Program-made: the position numbers and the translations under genes
Notes under the pieces: model-generated
What the model was told of the DNA's origin: nothing
Database searches by the model: none
Seen by the model: only the letters and a program-made list of their open reading frames with translations
Assembly: GCA_900105225.1 (NCBI GenBank)
Contig: LT629764.1
Coordinates: 2,292,001 to 2,356,000, forward strand
Source of the DNA: Paenibacillaceae bacterium GAS479
Lineage (GTDB): Bacteria; Bacillota; Bacilli; Paenibacillales; Paenibacillaceae
Length of the DNA: 64,000 nucleotides
Reading direction: 5' to 3'
Shown: piece by piece, positions 59,158-64,000 of the stretch
How the letters are laid out: the number at the start of each line of letters is the position of its first letter
Numbering within the stretch: the first letter of the stretch is position 1

Positions 59158-59254
59158 GGTTAATCACTGCAATGATGGCAACAACCAGCGTCAGCATCGC
59201 TACTATAAGCGCACTAAAACCGATCATTAACGTCAAAGCATCTTTAACCTCCAT
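59147..59254 (-). CDS. Holin-like type I toxin (TxpA family), copy B
   Basis: A 35-residue hydrophobic peptide: MEVKDALTLMIGFSALIVAM and then a TM helix ending VINQKK. This is the TxpA/holin-like toxin pattern; such peptides insert in the membrane and kill when unrestrained. GGGAGGG precedes ATG 59254. The extended -10 (TGCTATAAT, 59320-59328) gives a short 5' leader. The toxin mRNA would end at the GGAGTCGTG/CACGGCTCC hairpin (about 59034-59065), fully covered by the antitoxin RNA. Confidence 0.85.
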   Translation of the reverse strand: MEVKDALTLMIGFSALIVAMLTLVVAIIAVINQKK

Positions 59255-59368
59255 GGGCATCCCTCCCTTCTCGGAGAGGTAGCCAACCGCCCTTGCAAGC
59301 CGTTCTATGTGCTTGTCTGATTATAGCATAATTTGTAAAAAAATAGCCTTAAAGCATACTCGGTCTAG

Positions 59369-60340
59369 CTAATTGTTTTTATTTCGGAGGATAGTATTGT
59401 TCTTGCCCCGATCCTTAATATTCTTCGGTGTATTGCCTTTCAATTGGTTTTCGAACACGAAGTTTGCCGCATGAGGAGCCCCAATTAATACACCGTTATT
59501 CTGGTTTCTCGCGATATGATTACGTTGAATATCATTAAAATCCGATCCGATCGCCACGCCGCTTTGGCGGTTGTTTTTGATTTTGTTGCCGAAGGCCAGA
59601 TTATAGTTAAATGAGAACAGCAAGCCGTTTTTATGATTGTTCTTACTGGTGCTATCTATAATAAGGTTATTCGTGCTGCGGCCAAACACACCGTTACCGC
59701 CGTTATGCTCAAGCTTATTGTCCAGGATAAGAGAATTGTCCGATCTGCTAGTCCTGATTCCATCGCTTTTGTTGCCGGAAATCCGATTTCCTACGACTGC
59801 ATTATGCAAGCCTCCGCCGACCTCAATCCCGAATAATGAATTGTTCACTATTTGATTTCGGACGATCCAATTTCCCGATGACCCACTGAGTTGAATCCCG
59901 TTCCCCATTCCAGTCTTTCCGATACGTTCAATCTTGTTTCTCAGCAACAGATTGCCTTCTGAACGATCCGTGAAAATGCCAACAGGTCTACCCTTTCTCG
60001 TCTTTTCGCTTATATCGCTGATATCATTCTCCAAGATTTGATGGGATTTTCCTTGAACGATTCGAATGCCGCCGGAAATGTAGTTCCTAATTTTGAAGCC
60101 GTCGATTTCCACTCCTGCGACGCCCTCCAATTCAAACGCCTCCGGTAAAATGAATCTTCCGTCGAGAACCGCGCTACGCTTGGTTTTGGCTACAATGCGA
60201 AGATTATTTTTATTATCCTTGATTCTCACGTTTTCATGATAAACGCCCTTATGCACCAAAATAACGTCACCTTCGTTCGCCGAAGCAACCGCGTCCTGAA
60301 TGGCCGTTGGACTGCCCGGGAACACCTTTATGACCGCCAT
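59369..60340 (-). CDS. Right-handed beta-helix protein (NosD/CASH-like)
   Basis: A 323-residue protein without signal peptide. An N-terminal pectate-lyase-like start (VFPGSPTAIQDAVASANEGD, VILVHKGVYHENV) is followed by about ten turns of parallel beta-helix with NxI/NxL repeats such as NDISDISEKTR, NQIVNNSLFGIEVGGG, NRISGNKSDGIRTSRSDNSL. No catalytic site is obvious. Similar proteins in Paenibacillaceae are called surface or spore glycan-binding. ATG 60340 with GGGGGATAGGA upstream is preferred over the frame to 60400. Confidence 0.85.
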   Translation of the reverse strand: MAVIKVFPGSPTAIQDAVASANEGDVILVHKGVYHENVRIKDNKNNLRIVAKTKRSAVLDGRFILPEAFELEGVAGVEIDGFKIRNYISGGIRIVQGKSHQILENDISDISEKTRKGRPVGIFTDRSEGNLLLRNKIERIGKTGMGNGIQLSGSSGNWIVRNQIVNNSLFGIEVGGGLHNAVVGNRISGNKSDGIRTSRSDNSLILDNKLEHNGGNGVFGRSTNNLIIDSTSKNNHKNGLLFSFNYNLAFGNKIKNNRQSGVAIGSDFNDIQRNHIARNQNNGVLIGAPHAANFVFENQLKGNTPKNIKDRGKNNTILRNKNN

Positions 60341-60516
60341 TCCTATCCCCCTACCAATCGAAATTAATGATTTAGTATTAGTAAATTCCTGTCGGCACAA
60401 TAGGGAACCGATCTACCGTCTAGGGAGCTTCGCCTTTTTTTGGGGGTTTTGTTTTGACAGCGATTGGTTGGGGGTTGCTTATCATTGAACCGGCCTTATG
60501 AAAGCGCATAATTATA

Positions 60517-60881
60517 GGCAATATTGCGCTCGACTTCATGCGACCACTGAACCTGCTCGGCATTTATTTTTCGGAGGACCTCGGCAGCATGGTCAGTGCA
60601 CTCGTGAACAAAGCCATTCCACTCGTGATAATGGCTTCATTACTGCTCGAATTCCCGATGCCGGACAGTCCGGCTGCGTCGTTTGTCACCAGTTGCGTGC
60701 TGAGCTTTATGATTCTGTGGCTCATGAGTGCGATAGTCGGACTCGTAGCGTTTTGGGTGGCAGAGCTCGGTAATCTCTGTATGGTCAAAGATGCATTCAT
60801 CCGCGTATTGTCCGGAAGCATGGTTCCGCTCTGGTTCTTCCCCGAAGGACTGCAACAAATATCGGAGTGGACACCATTCGC
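60517..60881 (+). pseudogene. Internal fragment of an ABC-2 family exporter permease
   Basis: The frame encodes NIALDFMRPLNLLGIYFSED, LGSMVSALVNKAIPLVIMAS, LPDSP, and ending MVKDAFIRVLSGSMVPLWFF, PEGLQQISEWTPFA. This is the middle of the ABC_export-type permease that normally runs ~260 residues; both ends are missing and the frame continues into unrelated sequence. No ATPase gene is adjacent. Confidence 0.8.
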
Positions 60882-60915
60882 GTGGTGTATCGGACGACGG
60901 GATGAGACGTGGTCT

Positions 60916-60955
60916 AAAAAAGGGTCAGCCCGGATTTATCCGACTTGACCCTTTT
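60916..60955 (-). terminator. Terminator of the metallophosphoesterase gene
   Basis: AAAGGGTCA and TGACCCTTT flank an inner GTCGGATAAATCCGGGC region, then T6 on the minus strand; it begins at the gene's stop codon. Confidence 0.85.
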
Positions 60956-60958
60956 GCG

Positions 60959-62071
60959 CTAAGATTTCCAATTGGAGAAACGGACATGAATGGACGCAAC
61001 TTCCGATCGCGATCCAATTCGGATTGGAGGGCCCCAGAAGCCATAACCGGAAGAGACAATAGAATTCAACTGGCCTTTTTGCAGTTGGCCCCAATCATTT
61101 TCGAACAACCTGGAAGTAATTAAGTTACCCGGTGCAATCTGACCCTTATGGGTATGGCCGGAAACCATCAAATCAATGCCCTGCTCCTCCGCTATATCCA
61201 GCTCGATCGGTTGATGCTCCAGCATCAATATTGGTTTGGAGCGGTCGATTTCTTCCGTTAACGAAGCCAGATCCGCTCTCTCCCTCTCACTGTAATCCTT
61301 CCGCCCGACCAGCGTCAGCCAGCCTCCAACCTCGATCGTCTCGTCATACAGCACCTGAATTCCGCTCTCTTCAATAAGTCCAATCAGCTCTTCCGTCTCA
61401 CCCTTGTACTGGTCATGATTGCCTAGAGAGGCGAAAACGCCGAGCGGCGCTTCAATTTTCGCTAAAATATCGCCGATGCCCTTGTCTTGAAAAGGAAAGA
61501 TGTCGTCATCCACAATATCGCCTGGGAGAACGACGATGTCCGGCTTCAGCGCGTTTATTTCCTCCACCATCCGTTCCGCATGGCCTCTTCCTGATAAGTA
61601 GCCGAAATGCATATCGGATGCCATCACAATATGAAGCTCACCGCTCTCCGGGCCTTTTTTGTCGATATTGACGTCATAGGAACGCACGGTAGGGCTGAAA
61701 GCGTTAAAGCTTCCATAACCGAGCAGGATGATCAGCAACATCAACGTTGCGATTCCTGACCACTTTTGGACGGAATGTCGCGGTACCTTCGTGAGCTTAG
61801 TCAACCAGACCGTCAGATGAACGAGCGGTAACAGCATGGCTAATAAACCGAATATAGCTATCCAATAGCTGCCGATGACGCTCAAGATAGCTGACCCCTC
61901 GATAACTCTGGACAGTATGAGAGAGCTTGCCAGAAAAAGGAGTACAATAATATAAAAAAGCCGGAACCGCTGCGATACCACTGGTTTGATCCACGTCCAG
62001 CCACTCCAGCCGATGTAGAATACGATCAAGAGGTACAAAGCGAGAAATGCGAGCCCGATAACGATAAACAT
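60959..62071 (-). CDS. Membrane-bound metallophosphoesterase (YkuE/YaeI-like)
   Basis: A 370-residue protein. Four TM helices lie in the first ~130 residues, then a calcineurin-like phosphoesterase domain (about 145-360): ASDMHFGYLSGRGH, LPGDIVDDD, SLGNHDQY, MLEHQPIEL, SGHTHKGQI, the full di-metal set. The catalytic domain probably faces the outside of the membrane and may act on lipid phosphates, like YkuE/LpxH relatives. AAAGGAGG precedes ATG 62071. Confidence 0.9.
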   Translation of the reverse strand: MFIVIGLAFLALYLLIVFYIGWSGWTWIKPVVSQRFRLFYIIVLLFLASSLILSRVIEGSAILSVIGSYWIAIFGLLAMLLPLVHLTVWLTKLTKVPRHSVQKWSGIATLMLLIILLGYGSFNAFSPTVRSYDVNIDKKGPESGELHIVMASDMHFGYLSGRGHAERMVEEINALKPDIVVLPGDIVDDDIFPFQDKGIGDILAKIEAPLGVFASLGNHDQYKGETEELIGLIEESGIQVLYDETIEVGGWLTLVGRKDYSERERADLASLTEEIDRSKPILMLEHQPIELDIAEEQGIDLMVSGHTHKGQIAPGNLITSRLFENDWGQLQKGQLNSIVSSGYGFWGPPIRIGSRSEVASIHVRFSNWKS

Positions 62072-62127
62072 GTTGCCCTCCTTTGGGATACTGCCCCTTA
62101 TTATACTCTGATTGGAGGATACAAAAA

Positions 62128-62163
62128 AACATCGTCACGGCGCATAGGCTGCGTGGCGATGTT
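62128..62163 (-). terminator. Terminator-like hairpin upstream of the metallophosphoesterase gene
   Basis: AACATCGTCACGG and CGTGGCGATGTT pair with A-run on the plus strand (T7 on the minus strand). It would stop minus-strand transcripts coming from toxin copy C. Confidence 0.65.
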
Positions 62164-62195
62164 GATTAAGTGGGGACTGCTAACTTGGATAAATA

Positions 62196-62351
62196 TTGCA
62201 TGTATAAACCTGCACCGTTATAATAAAACTAAGTAAGGAGCCGTGCGTCAACACGACTCCTGGCACAGTAGACCGCTTCAAAGGCGGTCGGCTCCGGGTA
62301 TAAGATCAGAAATAGACCGTTATCCTGGTAGAGGGGCGGTCTATTTCTTTT
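62196..62351 (+). ncRNA. RatA-like antitoxin RNA, copy C
   Basis: TTGCAT (62196-62201) and TATAAT (62219-62224) spaced 17 bp give a start near 62231; it ends at AAATAGACCG/CGGTCTATTT (62309-62346) with CTTTT. It differs from copy B by a few bases (CTCCTGGCACAG, GGGTATAAG), so it may no longer pair with toxin B as well as its own. Confidence 0.75.
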
Positions 62352-62448
62352 GGTTAATTACAGCGATGATAGCAATAACAAGCGTCAGTAGCGCTATAAT
62401 TAGCGCACCAAAACCGATCATCAGCGTCAAAGCATCTTTAACCTCCAT
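62341..62448 (-). CDS. Holin-like type I toxin (TxpA family), copy C
   Basis: A 35-residue peptide of the same family as copy B with conservative changes (IGFGALIIALLTLVIAIIAV). GGGAGGG precedes ATG 62448, and a TGATATATT extended -10 lies at about 62514-62521. It has the same overlap with its antitoxin as copy B. Both toxins appear intact. Confidence 0.85.
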   Translation of the reverse strand: MEVKDALTLMIGFGALIIALLTLVIAIIAVINQKK

Positions 62449-62843
62449 GGGCATCCCTCCCTTCTCGGAGAGGTAGCCGACCACCCTTGCAAGCCGTTCC
62501 ATGTGCTTGTTCTAATATATCATAATCTTCCAATAAAAAGCGCTCATTTGTTCGTGTTTGAGAACTTACAACCGGTCTATCCCAGTCCATTCAAGATCAA
62601 TATTTGAACAATAGAGAATAATCCACCGATGAGAAGAGGCTGCGACGAACCTGTTGCCGTCTTCTTTGTGCTTAGTAATGACAATGACGGCTTCCAAAAT
62701 GCAATATATGGTTTACATTGTGCAATGCACAAATTACAATCTTTTCAATCTATTAATAGTGAGTTTGAGCTTGATGAGTGGCGGATCAACGCAAATATTT
62801 TTGAAAACCAAAAATATTTCTACCGAGGAGAGATCAAATTCCT
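62449..62843. other. AT-rich gap between toxin copy C and the SecA-like gene
   Basis: No gene supported. A 72-codon frame from 62629 to 62847 overlaps the SecA-like start and lacks a ribosome site. A minus-strand frame near 62575-62690 (KHKEDGNRFVAASSHRWII) is also without support. Confidence 0.4.
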
Positions 62844-64000
62844 ATGAACTTAGCCGCCAAGTTGACGCAAAGATTCAAAGACCTCGCTAACCAGGAAGAG
62901 CAGCATAAGCTAAAGGGTTATCAAGTCAAAGCGGAGTTCATTCGAAAACGGAATCTGGAAGCATGGGACGAACAGCGGCTGCAAGCGGAATCCCTCCGGT
63001 TAAAAAAGAAAGCAACATCAGGTACGCCCTTGGACGAGCTGCTTGTCGATGCCTATGCGCTAGTCTGCGAAGCAGCGAAGAGAACGCTCGGATTACAGCC
63101 TTACGATGTCCAGATCATGGCTGCCATCGCTCTGCATGAGGGATTTTTGATCGAGCAGCATACCGGCGAAGGAAAAACGCTCTCTGCTGTTATGCCTGCT
63201 TATCTAAATGCGCTAACCGGCGAAGGCGTTCATGTACTGACTTTTAACGACTATTTGGCAAATCGAGATGCGGAATGGATGGGCCCGATCTATCGTTTCC
63301 TCGGGTTAACAGTAGACTCGGTTCAAGCTGGCATGAGCCTGTCCGAAAAACAGGGAGCGTACGCCGCCGATATAACCTATGTTACAGCGAAAGAGGCGGG
63401 ATTCGATTATTTGCGCGACACGATCGCACTAAACGAAGCCGATACCGTGCATCGTCCTTTCCGCTACGTCATCGTCGACGAGGCGGATTCACTGCTTCTC
63501 GACGAAGCGCGAGTGCCGCTAGTCATCGCTGGTGAGCCGGACTCTTCTGGCAACGACGGCATTCGTTTCGCAGAAGTCGCTCGGCAGCTCGATCAGGTAG
63601 AGCATTACGACTTTGACGAGTCCAAGCGGAACGTTTATTTAAATGAAGCGGGCTCGGCAATAGCGGAATCGCTGCTGGGATGCGGCAATTTGTACGAAAG
63701 CTATAATAGTCATCTGTTGTCGTCCTTAAATTGTGCGCTGCATGTGAAATCGTTATTGAAAAAGGACGTCGATTACATCGTCCGGGACAGTGAAATCGAG
63801 CTGATTGACGAATATACCGGCCGCGTGGCGGAGAACAGACATTTACCGGAAGGATTGCAAGCAGCTCTAGCGGCCAAAGAAGGGCTGCAGTCGAAAACCG
63901 GCGGAGAAATTCTCGGGACGATTACCCTTCAACACTTCCTTAGTCTGTATCCGAAGATTTGCGGAATGACGGCTACCGCGCACGCTTCCGCCATGGAGTT
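62844..64000 (+). CDS. SecA-like preprotein translocase ATPase (5' part, cut by window edge)
   Basis: The visible 385 residues cover the N-terminal nucleotide-binding fold: Walker A IEQHTGEGKTLSAVMPAYLN (about 100-120), the DEAD box YVIVDEADSLLLDEARVPLV, the start of the preprotein crosslinking domain and ITLQHFLSLYPKICGMTATA. The N-terminus (NLAAKLTQRFKDLANQ, LKKKATSGTPLDELLVDAYAL, LGLQPYDVQIMAAIALHEG) is shorter and different from housekeeping SecA of Bacillales, so it may be an accessory SecA (SecA2-like). GGAGAG precedes ATG 62844. The C-terminal part lies outside the window. Confidence 0.85.
   Translation, partial: MNLAAKLTQRFKDLANQEEQHKLKGYQVKAEFIRKRNLEAWDEQRLQAESLRLKKKATSGTPLDELLVDAYALVCEAAKRTLGLQPYDVQIMAAIALHEGFLIEQHTGEGKTLSAVMPAYLNALTGEGVHVLTFNDYLANRDAEWMGPIYRFLGLTVDSVQAGMSLSEKQGAYAADITYVTAKEAGFDYLRDTIALNEADTVHRPFRYVIVDEADSLLLDEARVPLVIAGEPDSSGNDGIRFAEVARQLDQVEHYDFDESKRNVYLNEAGSAIAESLLGCGNLYESYNSHLLSSLNCALHVKSLLKKDVDYIVRDSEIELIDEYTGRVAENRHLPEGLQAALAAKEGLQSKTGGEILGTITLQHFLSLYPKICGMTATAHASAME

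Noticed and set aside
60538-60948. A 136-residue intact membrane protein gene
   Set aside because: The sequence is the interior of an ABC_export permease with both ends missing and no ribosome site; treated as a pseudogene.
62629-62847. A 72-codon frame just before the SecA-like gene
   Set aside because: No ribosome site, no recognisable protein pattern and it overlaps the SecA-like start.

Overview
The window looks like chromosome of a spore-forming Firmicute of the Paenibacillaceae, most likely Paenibacillus or a close relative. Gene content points this way: LplB/LplC-type sugar permeases beside a membrane-bound AraC regulator, an Agl-KA-like GH87 alpha-1,3-glucanase, a YheC/YheD spore-coat ATP-grasp protein, a PadR-HAAS pair, TxpA-type holin-like toxins, and strong AGGAGG ribosome binding sites. 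No tRNA, rRNA or CRISPR array was seen. All family names come from reading the sequence; no database search was run.

Layout. 1-6.2 kb: the 5' part of murQ (cut by the left edge) behind a palindromic operator and a cre-like site, an RpiR regulator, a decayed GH4 6-phospho-beta-glucosidase, small accessory genes (DUF6933, GNAT, membrane proteins), a stub of an N-acetylglucosamine-kinase-like gene and a DUF1801 gene. 6.2-10.1 kb: DUF6530 protein, an ABC-2-like exporter pair and a small membrane protein, flanked by two copies of a 190-bp palindromic repeat. 10.2-22.8 kb: a glycan-use locus on the minus strand, read as LplB-like permease, LplC-like permease, two lipoprotein solute-binding proteins, a transmembrane AraC sensor-regulator, GH20 hexosaminidase, and a secreted protein with two GH16-like domains. 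22.9-24.9 kb: terC behind a yybP-ykoY (Mn2+) riboswitch, then a small pair that includes a Pro/Gly-repeat protein. 25-30.5 kb: gene-poor, with degenerate genes, lipoproteins, a truncated Fur-controlled siderophore-binding gene and a third copy of the 190-bp repeat. 30.5-35.6 kb: TetR plus aldo/keto reductase, a second DnaN-like clamp with a ribbon-helix-helix gene that appears split by a TnpB element, and a 349-bp MITE-like element with a 6-bp duplication. 35.6-38.9 kb: a four-gene operon (HAD phosphatase, multi-TM protein, SMR protein, UbiA/DPPR synthase-like) that resembles a polyprenyl-phosphopentose pathway. 39-47.7 kb: PadR/HAAS, a frameshifted MerR, the GH87 glucanase, a YheCD protein and a CBM3-lysozyme-like secreted protein. 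47.7-56 kb: a cystine-type ABC importer, an ABC-F protein, small enzymes, a MarR regulator and a PQQ-type sugar dehydrogenase lipoprotein. 56-64 kb: decayed genes, three copies of a TxpA/RatA-like type I toxin-antitoxin module, a GC-rich probably foreign membrane gene, a HAD hydrolase, a beta-helix protein, a metallophosphoesterase and the 5' part of a SecA-like ATPase (cut by the right edge).

Two themes stand out. One is extracellular polysaccharide attack: GH16, GH20, GH87 and CBM3 with dedicated import and regulation, plus amino-sugar recycling through MurQ. The other is strong decay and mobility: at least eight broken genes, one TnpB element, one MITE-like element, at least two families of intergenic repeats and three toxin-antitoxin copies.
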